Shown here: positions 1 through 11,940 of the stretch, one piece after another
How positions within the stretch are numbered: the stretch's first letter is position 1
How the letters are laid out: the number at the start of each line of letters is the position of its first letter
Source: Agelaius tricolor
Taxonomy: Eukaryota; Chordata; Aves; Passeriformes; Icteridae
Direction: 5' to 3'
NCBI GenBank assembly: GCA_023055355.1
Contig: JALJCS010000007.1
Location: forward strand, 5,320,001-5,384,000
DNA: 64,000 nt
Program-made: the position numbers and the translations under genes
The notes under the pieces: generated by a model
Database searches by the model: none
Told to the model about the DNA's origin: nothing
Seen by the model: the letters and a program-made list of their open reading frames with translations, nothing else

Positions 1-1143
1 GCCCAGGGCAGCAGGCAGAGTGCTGCTCCAGCTCCCTGTGGCTCTGCACTCCTTTCTTGCACACCTCTTCCAGTGCCTCTTTTCCCTGCCAAGATCCACT
101 CCAAAACCTGCCCTAATGGCATCACAGAGTAGGGAGTTTCTGACATGAAAAAATTCACCATGTAGGCAGGCTACTATCAGCCACTGCATCATTAAAATAA
201 GGTGGGAAGTGCCCTGGAGCACCAGTTGTGCTGATATTTGATGTGTGGGTAATGGAGGTTCCTCCACTTGATCATCCATGAGTGGAACTGAGGCTTTGCT
301 GTAGGTCCCATCTCCTCCCAAGTGCTTTGGAGAAAAAGCCCCTCAGCACTTCAAGTACTGAGGCTGGTTGATCAAAGAGCACAGGCTCTGAGGGCACTAA
401 ATTTTAAAGGAGAACAAAGCCTTTTGGGCACTTTTCCATTTAGAAAGGAGCATCTGTCAAACGAGGGCAAAAGATCTCAAATACAACTGCCAGACTTTCT
501 GAGTTTTATTCACCTTTCAAGTTGAGCTGAGATTTTACTTCTGGTTTACAGCATCTGTCAAAACAGCATTTTTACACAAACTAATGGAGCTTTAATTGCA
601 GTGTATTGGCACTGTAAGAGGCCTTAAAAATAGGAGCTGCTTGAATTCAGAGATATTCTGAAACAAGAGGACTTAATTAATAATCTGAGAACCTGGTACA
701 ATAGCTGATGAGAAAGACTGAGTTCTGTTTGCCCAGGATGTTTATCCAGAGCTGTTTGGATGAAACAATGCCTGTGATATTCCAAGCTGCTGCCTATTAT
801 TTCCCAGGAAATGCTGCACATGCCTTGTGGAGAGCACAGCAGCACTGTGAGAGTGAGTCAGGGGGGATTAACCCTGCTCTGCTCTTCATTCCAGCTGCAG
901 AAACAGAAAAGTGAAGGTTTGACCACCGGCAGCACCGAAAAGTGAGAGGAAACGGCCTTTGAACAAATAAACCACGAGCCTTGCGGCTGCCCTGCTTTGA
1001 GAAATGCTCCATTAGCCAAGCAGAGGTGGTGGCTACATCAAAATCCAAGAGGGACCATGCAGGGAGAGATGGATCCACAGCCTGCAGCCTCCTCACAGAG
1101 ATGCTGCTGCCGTCGGACACCGCGGGCAACCCAGACCCCTGAA
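1..1143. other. Intergenic, nothing recognised
   Basis: Unique-looking AT/GC-mixed sequence with no exon, repeat or RNA gene that I can support. Short frames here have no recognisable protein features. Confidence 0.5.
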
Positions 1144-1795
1144 CTGTCACCACAGCCTCCTGGCAGGATTCCCCAGGCTCCAGCATTCCCACCACGGCCT
1201 CCTGGCAGGATTCCCCAGGCTCTGAACTGTCACCACAGCCTCCTGGCAGGATCCCCAGGCTCCAGCATTCCCACCACAGCCTCCTGGCAGGATCCCCCAG
1301 GCTCTGAATTCCCACCACAGCCTCCTGGCAGGATTGCCCAGGCTCCAGCATTCCCACCACAGCCTCCTGGCAGGATTCTCCAGGCTCTGAATTCCCACCA
1401 CAGCCTCCTGGCAGGATCCCCCAGGCTCTGAATTCCCACCACAGCCTCCTGGCAGGATTCCCCAGGCTCCAGCATTCCCACCACAGCCTCCTGGCAGGAT
1501 CCCCAGGCTCCAGCATTCCCACCACAGCCTCCTGGCAGGATTCCCCAGGCTCTGAACTGTCACCACAGCCTCCTGGCAGGATTCCCCAGGCTCTGAATTC
1601 CCACCACAGCCTCCTGGCAGGATCCCCCAGGCTCTGAATTCCCACCACAGCCTCCTGGCAGGATTCCCCAGGCTCCAGCATTCCCACCACAGCCTCCTGG
1701 CAGGATCCCCCAGGCTCTGAATTCCCACCACAGCCTCCTGGCAGGATTGCCCAGGCTCCAGCATTCCCACCACAGCCTCCTGGCAGGATTCTCCC
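1144..1795. repeat. Minisatellite, 41/42-bp unit, about 16 copies
   Basis: Tandem copies of a unit carrying CCTCCTGGCAGGAT, then CCCCAGGCT, ending in CACCACAG. Units differ by one base (ATTCCCC versus ATCCCC) and come in three middle variants: CCAGCATTC, CTGAATTC and CTGAACTGT. Variants are interspersed, as in arrays that grow by unequal exchange. No unit contains a stop in the minus-strand frames, which creates long meaningless ORFs. Confidence 0.95.
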
Positions 1796-3480
1796 TGTGG
1801 ACACTGCTCAGGCTGCAGCACAGCTCCATCCTTCAGCAGATCTGCCTCTCTGGTGACCCAGCTGCCCACAGGCTGTAGAGACAAACCAGAGTTTAGCTAA
1901 GGAGCCTTTTCTGGGACATGATCCCCTGGCACCAGGGGTTGTTTTAGTCAAGACACTCTCTATATGTATACAGCAGGATGCTAATTACAGCATAGCTCAC
2001 CAGATGCTTATACACTGACAAGGGTCCAGGCATGCATTTTTGTTTGCCTGGTAAGCCCTAATGACACATTTCTCCTCATTATCCTCTGAATTTTATAGTG
2101 TTCACAGTACATTCAGAAGCCCAGCATAGTGGATGCAATTTTCTTTTTTTTTTTTTTCTACACTAGAAGAAATTAGAAGAAACCTTGGTGAGTTTGCAGG
2201 GTGGCTTTGTGGCCTGGTACAGCTGGACACCATGGGATCCTTCAGCATGGACAAAGAAGGGAGCACAAAGCTGAAAAAGCCACAGTGCAAACACATTTTT
2301 ATCCTTGTTGATGAAAAAAAAAAAACAAACAAACAAAACCAACAAGAGACAGCTTCAAAGATGTACAGATTTTTTTTTTAACTTTTAAACTGATCTGCTA
2401 AATAATATATTCTTCTACAGAAATGGGTGTTATTGTTTCCTTTTGTGTATGTGTTCACATGAGAACAGTCCATGTTCCTAAAGACCAGTCATGAATACAA
2501 GGGAAGGGGCTTGGAAAGGGGGGGGGGGATGGTTTTCCTTGGAGGAGAAGCCTTGGAATTATTCCTGTGGTGCATCATGGAAAGCTGCAGTTCCATGGAT
2601 GGCTGAGTGATGGTTGGGAGCCAAGCTGTGCCCAGGCGTTGCAGCCCAGTGAGAGCAGACAGAGCTGGGACTGATTCCTGTGCACCCCCTCACCAAAGGG
2701 AAGGCTGGAATAAATCCCACAGGAATCAAGGCACAGCCATGCTGCTCACCTGGTTTCTCCCAGCTGGGAAAAGTTGTCCTTGCTGAGGGATTCAGGCCCT
2801 ACCATGGTGTGGGAGCAGGGATCTCCCACGCTGGCAGTCACAGGCATGGACAGTGCTCAGGTTCCCCTTGTTCCCCCCGCTCTGTAAATCCCAAAGCTGC
2901 AGCTGGTGTGTCAGGGGGATGAGCAGAAAGGGGACAATCCTTCCCCCATGGCCCAGGAAACACTTGAGGCAGCTCAGCCTCTCTCCCAGGTCTCAGCTGC
3001 CAGCCCTGAACAGCAAATCCTGCCTCCTGCCCTGGAAATTCAGACTGTCCTCCTGTTGTTTCTGCACATTAATCCTGAGTTTAACTCTCATTTCTCCCCC
3101 AGTGCCGTTTCCTGTGTTTGGTTTCTTTCATTAGCACACAAATTGTGTTATTGCAGTTACTCTCCAATCTCTCAGGGAGATCCAAATTACCCCAAAACTT
3201 CCATTCCCTCTACTCTGTTCCTACCAGAGACCCAGGACAGACTCACAGCTGGTTCTGTCTGCTGGTGCCTCCTCCTTTAAACAGCTTTTTGTGTGTGGTT
3301 TTGGGCTTTCTGCTGCAAACTGGAAAGGGCTCTGATCCCTGGATTTGAACAGATCCCAAGGGAAATGGAAAGATCCAAGCCCAGGGTCAGCTCCAACTCA
3401 CACAGAATCTTCATGAATGGATGAACTACACCCTGGTTTTGATTCACCTCAAACTTCGATGCTCAAAGGTCGAATCTGAA
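1796..3480. other. Intergenic with homopolymer runs
   Basis: No gene seen. Contains a T run near 2143-2158, an A-rich run near 2316-2335 and a G run near 2519-2528. The rest looks unique. Confidence 0.5.
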
Positions 3481-3483
3481 TTA

Positions 3484-3990
3484 TGTGGTATGAGAGACAA
3501 CTGCTCACTTTGAAAATTTAAAGAGCTTTATTAAACCTTGACAAAAACACAACAAAGGACTGCATAAGGAAAAAACTGCAGTGCTGGGAACTGCCCCCCA
3601 TGCACACCACATGGCCAGTTCATCTTCAGGATGGATGCTCAGTCTTTTATACCCCTGGGGGCTGCATCAGCCAGCCCTGGCCCTCCCAGAGTCTGTCACT
3701 CAGCTCTTCTGTGCCATTTATCAGTGCAAACTGCTTTCTTGTCCCTGGATTGGAGCTCAGGTGTTGCCATGCCCACCCCCTGAGCACCCCCAAGCTTTTC
3801 CATTCCCAGCTGCCCCATGCCAGGGACACCTGTGCAGCTTCTTTGTACCTGTCCTGGACAGCCCAGGCTGCCTGATGGCAACAATACAGGGGGGAAAGGG
3901 AACCGTGGGGAGAACAGAGGACATCTAAACCACAATAACATAACCATACACCACTAAAGCTTTTATTCATATTCACACAATAGTTAACTT
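3484..3990 (-). mobile_element. Probable LTR (endogenous retrovirus), minus orientation
   Basis: Read on the minus strand it has a TATA-like GGGTATAAAAGACTGAG (plus about 3645-3660) followed some 110 bp later by AATAAAGC (plus about 3526-3533), the usual promoter and polyadenylation order of an LTR. The plus-side edge may be the TG at 3484. No target duplication was found, so both limits are approximate. Confidence 0.45.
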
Positions 3991-5724
3991 TTAATTGTAA
4001 GAGCCAATCACCTCATTATCCATTTAACATGTGGTTTGTGCCCTTTTTCTTTCCTAAACCTTATAATCCAAAGTACGTTCCCAGACTGTTCCTCTGTGGA
4101 ATTCTTCACCACTTATGCACGGGTAAATGGAATTTGCCATCTCCATTCAGGCAGATTTCTGTCCCAGACCAGCTCCCAGGGCAGATGAGCTGTGCAGGAG
4201 CCACCAACAATTGCTCAGGCCTTGCCAGCTCCTGCACTGAGCTGCTCACACCAGATGAGAAAACCTGCTGTGCAAACTCCACTGCCCCCTCCTCCCACCA
4301 AAGCTTCCTAGGAGTGAGATCCTTACAGGAAGTTTTGTTTCAGCTGGAAGGGTTTTCTCTAAGCACAAACCCTAATCCAGCAATTATTTATGCATCTGCT
4401 GAGCTCCCACCAGCCCTGGCACGAAGGAACTTCTTCCTTGCCTTTCTCTGACTGAAGGATTTTTGGGAATTGATGGTTTGTTTTGGCCTGCAACAATTTT
4501 AGGAGCAACCAAAAAAAAAAAACCAAAAAAACTGTTTACTGGAGAGAGATGAACAAAAGACCTTGATGAAATCCTGCTGAATATTTTGAAGCTGCATCAC
4601 AAATGTGGAAAAGGGAATGCAGCCCATCCTCAGGGCTGCAGCAGTGGCTGTGGTGATGCTGTAATGTGCTGTGAGGGTTATTGAAAGAACAGGCAACACC
4701 CAGGCTGCTTTCACAGGCAGCTGTAAAATAAATAAAAAACCCCAAAAACATGCAATGGCAACCAGCTGATGGTATAAATGGGAATACCACAGTATTTTTT
4801 TTAAAATCTCATTTGTCTTTGTAATATTAGATTTCTATGAGACAGTCCTCCCAAGATATGTTTAACCAAGGGAAATGCAAGGCATTCTCTCATAATTCTA
4901 GTTTCTTATGCTTTCCCCACAATATTTAACATTGTGATTCATATGCTAATTAAAGGATTTGAGAGTCTCAGGCAATCAGCCCATTAAAATGTCACACATT
5001 TTCAAGGTGACATTTTAAAACCAGACTCAGCATGAGAATGAAGTTTTTTGAGGCAGGGAGACAGATGTCTGAGTGTGATTTAATCTTTTCTCCCCCTGTT
5101 CCAATGACTAAGAGTGGGTATTGTGTCTCAGTGTTGTTTCTGCTTACAGTAGGTGTCTTACAGAGAATTTTCTATGACCTGTGGCAGCTTTCAGCATCAT
5201 GGCAGTGTCAGGTGCTCCCCAGCCTTGTATTGCTGTCCTAGACTTGTGATCAAAGCTGAACATAAAATGGGTTATAACAATTCCACACCATTTAGCCAGG
5301 GAAACTAATGATGAGCTCTGGGATTTTACTACTTTTTTTTTTTTTCTTTTTAGAGCTGTGAGATCCCACAGCCCATTACTCTGTGTTTTAGTGGGGTTTG
5401 ATAATCAGATCAAACTGAGGCTGCACGCCTTGGGAGGGGAGCAGCTTTTTAAAAATGTGAGTACCCCCACAGCAGCCAATTTACAAAGGAAGTTTAGTGC
5501 CTGTTAATACAGGAGCCAAGTGATGCCACAGGAGTGTCTGTGCATGGAAATTGTTCATCCCAGAGCTGCCTCTGAGCAGCAATAACAGCATCTGCCCCAC
5601 GTGGGAGTTTGAGCCTGTCAGGAGAAGCACTGCCATGCACTGTTCCATTTTCCCATTTTAACAGCAGATTTTTTTGCTGCAAGCCTCTCTCTAAAAACAT
5701 CTGAAGGGCAAGTTTACCTGCATG
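3991..5724. other. Intergenic, nothing recognised
   Basis: No exon or clear element. Short A-run (4510-4530) and T-run (5332-5350). Confidence 0.45.
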
Positions 5725-5730
5725 CCTGCT

Positions 5731-6352
5731 TGTCGGGGTCTCTCACTGCTCACAGTGACCCCGAGATGAGTTCCAAAGTCTCTTTTCCCAGCCTGGCACT
5801 TGAAGAAGGAGTCAGAGCTCTTCATTTCTCGGTCTCAAGGTTGTTTAATGTAGAAACATCTATAAAATTCTTTCTCCTGTCCAGCCAAGGTCTGCTCAAC
5901 AAGACAGTTCCAGGCACTCTGCCTGCCCCCAGGGCAGTGTTATCTTTTTATACTAAAAACTACGTGTACAATATTTACAATTACTTTCCAATCCCTATCA
6001 CCTATGTTAGACAGTGAGCTTCTACTCTAAACCAATCCAAAAGTGCCAACATCACAGCAGAAGATGGAGGCCAAGAAGAAGAAGGAGAAAGGCTGGACAC
6101 GCCCAAACTCCTCCATTTTGCCCCCTGAACCCCCATTCTAAAAACCCCAAAATCTACTTTTCCACCCCGTGATAACTTCACCATCATTCTACTTAATTTG
6201 TCATGGCTTGCTGATCTTCATTTGAGGTTGGTAACTTGCTCCATGGGTCATAATCAAACCCACAGGTGTTTTGGGCTCTGTGCCAGGGTCTCTGAGCCCC
6301 TGGCAGGGTCTTGGCTGCTCAGGACAGCCAGAGGGATGTCCTGGGTCCTGAA
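5731..6352 (-). mobile_element. Solo LTR, family A copy 1 (622 bp)
   Basis: Flanked by a perfect 6-bp target duplication CCTGCT at 5725-5730 and 6353-6358. Starts TGTCGGGG. On the minus strand it carries TATAAAAAG (plus near 5950) and a downstream ATTAAA (plus near 5844). Strongly similar along its length to 10897-11523. Six-base duplications are usual for class II (ERVK-like) bird elements. No internal retroviral genes are attached, so it is a solo LTR left by recombination. Confidence 0.85.
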
Positions 6353-6943
6353 CCTGCTCTGTGGGATTGAGAGCCACACTCTGCTTTTATTCTCTTGTCA
6401 CGCTGTAAAAATTTCTGTGCGAGAGCAAACAGAGTGGGCAAATCCTCTACCCCACTAACACAAAACCTCCCCTATTTGCCTGTTTCCCATCTCCTTGGCT
6501 CACCTGTGGCTATAAAACAAAGGATCAAGCCTGTCAGGGATGAGGAGCACTCAACCCTCAGCCCACAGGAAGAGTTTATAGGGAAGGAGCCTCATGCAGG
6601 ACCAGCCAGCTGCTGCTCTGACTCCCAGCTCCAAGGAATTACTGCCCAGAGGTGTTTCTGGGGCCTCCTGAGCCCCCCTTGTGCATGCACCATCCTCTTC
6701 CACACAGCACCCTTGTCAATAGGGCTGTTTAGTACCAGAAAAATACAGCAAAAACTTTCTGAGGTGTGTTTAAAATAAAACAGCTTGGATGTTCCTGATC
6801 TAGGCAAGATGGGAGAGCAGCAGGTGATCTCTCCTTTCTCTCAGCTCTCCAGGGCAGTGCCCAGGCAGAAATGTTGTTTGGACTCTGACAAAATGGGACA
6901 TTGGAGGTCTGTGTGTGAATGCTGTGATGGCACAAAAACCCCA

Positions 6944-7446
6944 GTGTCAGGAAAATTAATGCACAAACACCAGAGGTTTATGTCCAAAAAGGAGACAGAG
7001 GAGTCCTTTCTGGCTTTATTTGTACAAAGGGAGAGGCCATGGGGCATTCCCCTGGGATCTCTCCATTTTTTGGAGGACGCAGACTCCTTTTTATCCCAAT
7101 TTCCCGGCTGCATTTCCCTTCTCTCTTTCCCCATTGGCTGAGGTACCTGAGAGGTACAGACTGCCCAGAATGCCTGACACCAGAGATTTCCCTCTAATGT
7201 GTAACCCTCCCTTTTAATTTTTAATTCTTATGGAATCCAGGGGGTTTCCCCATTATTTCTTTCATCTTCCAATGTCTAATTTTATTTATCAGCAAACCTA
7301 AAGTTTATTTGTAAAAGCAAAGATCTTTTTCCATCCATCAATCAGTGGAATCCTTCCCATTGTTTCTTTAATTCCCCAGTGCTGGTTTTATCTACCAGCA
7401 GACCCACAGCTTGTTTGTAAAGACAAATCCACTATTCCTCTCACCA
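6944..7446 (-). mobile_element. LTR of family B, minus orientation
   Basis: Minus strand has GGGATAAAAAGG (plus about 7098) and AATAAAG (plus about 7015). The U3 part (about 7150-7446) is the reverse complement of 15912-16190. It holds an internal two-fold repeat of about 130 bp built around a TTTGTAAA block. Right edge at 7446 is set by the end of similarity with the second copy; left edge at the TGTCAGG near 6944 is a guess. Confidence 0.6.
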
Positions 7447-8938
7447 GTAAATCACAATAATAAATTTAATAATCTCTCACTGGCTTCAAATCCCTTCTAG
7501 AGTGACTCAGCAAGCCAGAGCTTCCCTCTCCTTTCAAACAATCCACATTTGTAAAGCACCTTGTGGTTTTTTGGATGCAAAAACCAACATTCCCATTACC
7601 AGAAAACAAAAACTTCTGGCCAACCCCACTTTTTGGGTGTCCCCATAAAGGAAGGAGCTGTAACCAACAGGTCAGACACTGAGGTGTAGCAAATCTGGCC
7701 CTTGGCTGGTGAGAAACCAAACTCACAGGCACAAAAAAAGCTTTCTGGCTCTTTTGGCAGGTAGTCAGGAATCACAGGTGTACTCAGGCACAAGCACACA
7801 CAGAAAGCAGCTATCTGTAGACAATTTTGTAACACCACTCTTGGCTCTGTTGCAAGACAAACTTAGAACCAGGAGGGTTTGGAAAGTGCAGCCCGGCGTT
7901 GTCGCAGCCAACGTTTGCTGTAAAGTCTCTGAGGAAAAATCTGTTTTCCAAACTGTGTGGAAGCACAGTTCCAGCCTGGCTGGCAGACCCAGCAGATCCT
8001 CTGCCCTAAAGCTCCAAACTGACAGGGACTTGGAGCAGCTCTGTCATTTTATACCAAAAAAAAAAAAAAATTAAAAAAAAAAAGTTTGTTCTCAGCCTAC
8101 TGATGGCATTCTGTGCTCAGGACAGCTGGGACACGCTCCAGGCTGGAAAATGACAGGAGAAAATCAAGACAAAACCACATAAATCCTCCTCAAATTTGTG
8201 TGCCCAAGGCATGCCTTCTGGAATGGCCAGCTAGCAGCTGCCCTGGGTAAGCCCTGGGAGCCAATTTGTCCCTCAGTGCTGCCACTTCAGGGCTGGCCAA
8301 AATTGCAGCTTGTTATTCAGGGCATTGCCAAAACACACCTTAAGCACCAGCAGGCTTGGGGCACTACCCACCTCTCCAGGAAGGTGGAAAGATTTCCCTT
8401 TTGATGAGCAAATTCCCCACCAAACAATCCCAGAAGCCCGAAAACCAGTAAAAAATTGAAAGCTCAAAATTTAATTTTCTTTACTGAGCAAGCCCCAGCT
8501 AAATTAAATGAACATTCAGAGCAGTGCTTATGTGTTTGAGTTATTATTTCTCTTCCCTCCCAAAAAAAAAAAATTCATTTCAGGCAGAGTTATATTAACA
8601 AACAAACCCCTAACATGCCTGTTAGAAGTGTTTTCCACCACTTTTCCTTGCCAGGCTTTGGAATAGAGATGGAAAATCGTGGTTGGGGCTGGGATTCCTG
8701 CTGTCCTTGGGCCCTGTGGAGCGTGGTGGGCAGCAAAGAGATGGATAATGCACAGGGAGCTGTGCAGGCAGCAGGTTAAACACCCACCAAACCCTCTCAC
8801 ACTGGGAATTTGGTGTTTCCCCAGGGGCAGCTGCCCTCCCACCACCCCCCAGTGCTGCCCAGGGCTACTGGACCCACTGGTGCCTCCAGCACTGGCTGCA
8901 GGGAGCTGAGTTCTTATCGTGGGGAAGAGCTGAAGAAA
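7447..8938. other. Intergenic with A-runs
   Basis: No gene seen. Poly-A stretches at about 8056-8083 and 8562-8572. Confidence 0.45.
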
Positions 8939-9392
8939 TGTGTTCCTAAAGGCTGTGGGGTCACAGGTCTAAAAGATATATTCCTAAATGTTCTAGGGTC
9001 ACAGGTCTAAAAGATATGTTCCTAAATGTTATGGGATCATAGGTCTAAAAGATATGTTCCTAAAGGTTATGGGGTCACAGACCCAAAAGATATATTCCTA
9101 AATGTTCTGGTGTCACAGGAGTAAAATATATATTCCTAAATGTTCTGGGGTCACAGGTCTAAAAAATATATTCCTAAATGTTCTAGGGTCACAGGTCTAA
9201 AAGATATGTTCCTAAAGGTTATGGGATCATAGGTCTAAAAGATATGTTCCTAAAGGTTATGGGATCACAGGTGTAAAATATATATTCCTTAATGTTCTGG
9301 GGTCACAGGTGTAAAAGGTATATTCCTAAATGTTATGGGATCATAGGTGTAAAAGATACATTCCTAAATGTTCTGGGGTCACGGGTGTAAAC
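8939..9392. repeat. Minisatellite, 38-bp unit, 12 copies
   Basis: Unit pattern: TTCCTAAA(T/G)GTT(C/A)TGGGGTCACAGGTCTAAAAGATAT. Copies differ by a few substitutions and keep the 38-bp period almost without indels. Two subtypes (ATATATTCC and ATATGTTCC junctions) are mixed along the array. Confidence 0.95.
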
Positions 9393-10856
9393 CACCATGT
9401 CCTCCTGACAATTCACCACGGTGGCATGTGTGTCATAAAGGATGATTTCATTGCCTCGTTTATTTTCTTCTCCATTTTTCTCCCCCTCACCCAAGATGTG
9501 ATCCTCCTCCTCTTCCTCCTGCCTGCTGTGTGTGTTGCCAAGGGCAGATCTCCAGGGCAGTGACTCTTCCCAGCTCCTTTCCCTGCAAAGGACACATCAC
9601 CCATTTTAGGGTTGTTGAGCCAAAGTTGTGTCATCCAGAGCCAGGGAGATCCTGGCTTGCAATGGACAAAAAGTGCAGGAATGTCCCCTTTATTTACAGT
9701 CTTTCATTTTATTCTCCCAGTTGTGTCATTTCTCCACCCTGCAGGGTGATTTTTACTCCTTGACCTGTGCTTCAGGCTGCCTTTTCCACCCATGCAGGAA
9801 GCATCAGGTGCTGCCTGATGGCTGCAGCTCCAAAGAACAGAGCTAGGACAGGTCATCCAGCTTCATCCACTGGCAACTGTATGCAACAAGGCAGAAAAAA
9901 TTGCATTTCTAAGCCTACATTTTTATTTGTGTATTTATCTAACTGTTTCTATTGAGGAGAAAATTGTGAGCACTCAGCAGCTCCCACAGCTTTGAACTGC
10001 ACTGAATTATAGACATTCACATGGCTTCATGTAGGTGTTCCACAAATCCAGGCATCTTTTGCATGAAAATACCTAAAATTAAATTGAAAAGGTTACAAGC
10101 TGATTAATATTAAAAGCTTGCACCAATTAGTATGGCACAGCTCTTTCTTTCAAACATGAACTGTGCAGGCTAACTCAGAGTGTTTACTCCTTTCAATGCT
10201 GAGATTAAGTCCATTATTTCCAGTGCAACAACCTTGTGACACCTCTGAATTTATCTCCAGGACAAAGGTCTTTTCTCATCCCAGTCGTTAACATTTAACC
10301 AGGGAGACAATAATCACTCTGAGGGACACATTGTACATGGAGAGGGGCTCCGTGGCGTGACTCGCAGGAGGAACTCAGAGTTTGCAGAGTGAGAATGGTG
10401 TTTGCAGACTGTAAAAGTGAATAACAACCTTTATTCACATTGACATTCTTTCAAAAAAAGAACTGAGTCCTGTGCTTTGCTTCATGGATGGATTTATTAC
10501 TCCATAGCGTGGGGTCAAAATCAAAGCCTGCTTGCCACATGGAGTTTGCCTGAGGTTTTTAAGCTATATTTTTGAGCCCTGTCATTTTCAGAGCTCAGCA
10601 AAAAGTTCATTTCACCACCCTGAGTTGTATTAAAATGTGCTCTCTGAATGTGCATTTACCCAGGGCAGCCTTCCTGAAGCTGCAGGCTGGTGCCTGCAAG
10701 AAGTGCCTGGAAAATGAGCTTGGCTGTGACCACAGCAGGGCAGATGGAAGTGCCTGGATCAGCTCTGGGTGTGTGGCACATGCTGCCCTTGCTGCCTGGG
10801 ACACAGCCAAGGATGCTCTGTGCTGTGGGGCTCCCTCTTCCCTCCTCCCTTGCCCA
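9393..10856. other. Intergenic, nothing recognised
   Basis: Mostly unique sequence. The stretch near 10330-10400 is locally richer in CpG (CCGTGGCGTGACTCGC) and may be a degraded mobile element, but I cannot assign it. Confidence 0.4.
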
Positions 10857-10890
10857 GAGGAGGAGGAGGAGGAGGAGGAGGAGGAGGAGG
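10857..10890. repeat. (AGG)n microsatellite
   Basis: About 11 AGG triplets immediately left of the target duplication of the second family A LTR. Confidence 0.95.
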
Positions 10891-10896
10891 AATCAC

Positions 10897-11523
10897 TGTC
10901 TCAGGTCTCTCACTGCTCAGAGTGACCCTGAGATATGTTAGAAAGTCTCTTTTCCCAGCCTGGCAGTCAAAGAAGGAGTCAGAGCTCTTCAGTTCTCAGT
11001 CTCAAGGTTGTTTATTGTTCCTTAGTTATAAAATTTTTTCTCCTGTCCTGCCGAGGTCAGCTCAACAAGACAGTCCAGGCACTCTGCCTGCCCCCAGGGC
11101 GGTGTTATCTTTTTATACTAAAAACTACATATACAATATTTACAATTACTTCCCAATACCTATCACCTATGTTAGACAGTGAGCTTCTACTCTAAACCAA
11201 TCTAAAAGTGCCAACATCACCCAGAAGAGATGGAGGCCAGGAAGAAGAAGGAGAAAGGCTGGACATGCCCAGATTCCTCCATCTTGCCCCCTGAACCCCC
11301 ATTCTAAAAACTCAAAAAAATCTATTTTTCACCCTGTGATAAATTCACTATCATTCCACTTAAACTCTCTTGGCTTGTAATTCTTCATACAAGGTTGGTA
11401 ATTGTTTTTTCCAAGGCCTAAATCAAAGGCACAGGGGTCTTGGGCTCTGTGCCAAGGTCTCTGAGCCCCCTGGGCAGGGGCTGGAGCCCTCCAGGGCAGC
11501 CAGAGGAATTTCCTGTGTTCCCA
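10897..11523 (-). mobile_element. Solo LTR, family A copy 2 (627 bp)
   Basis: Flanked by near-identical 6-mers AATCAC (10891-10896) and CATCAC (11524-11529), one mismatch. Begins TGTCTCAGG and ends TTCCCA. Same order of blocks as 5731-6352, including GTATAAAAAGATAAC on the minus strand. Different target duplications show two separate insertions rather than the two ends of one provirus. Confidence 0.82.
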
Positions 11524-11654
11524 CATCACTGCAGGCATTAAAGGAGATCTGCAGCCAAACCCTTTTCCCATTTCCCTCGGTGCACAGCAGGAGGATTTTG
11601 ATCTGCAGGACAGGGAGCTCATGCTCCAATCTGCACTCCCAGCAAGGGCAGTCC

Positions 11655-11940
11655 CTTTAAAAAGTGACAGGACAAGGGGAAGTGGCTTCAAATCAGAAGA
11701 GAGCAGGGTTAGATTAGAAATTAGGAATAAACTCCTCCCTGTGAGGGTGGGCAGGCCCTGGCACAGGTGCCCAGAGCAGCTGTGGCTGCCCCTGGATCCC
11801 TGGCAGTGCCCAAGGCCAGGTTGGACACTGGGGCTGGAGCAGCCTGGGACAGTGGGAGGTGTCCCTGCCATGGCAGGGGGGTGGGACAAGATGATCTTGA
11901 AGGTGCCCTCCAACCCAAACCATCCTGGGATCCTGTTTTA
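11655..11940 (+). mobile_element. CR1 LINE 3' fragment
   Basis: Contains the CR1 landmarks GTGACAGGACAAGG, TTAGGAATAAACTCCTCCCT, a CCATGGCAGGGGG block and the ending CCAACCCAAACCATCCTGGGA. Decayed, with no intact reading frame. Confidence 0.85.

Noticed and set aside
797..1884. Long minus-strand reading frames (335, 245 and 89 codons) over the first minisatellite
   Set aside because: They are overlapping frames through the same tandem unit, open only because the unit lacks stops; no domain, signal or conserved start.
1144..9392. Regular tandem repeats that might suggest CRISPR arrays
   Set aside because: Units are contiguous with no unique spacers, and the genome is clearly vertebrate.
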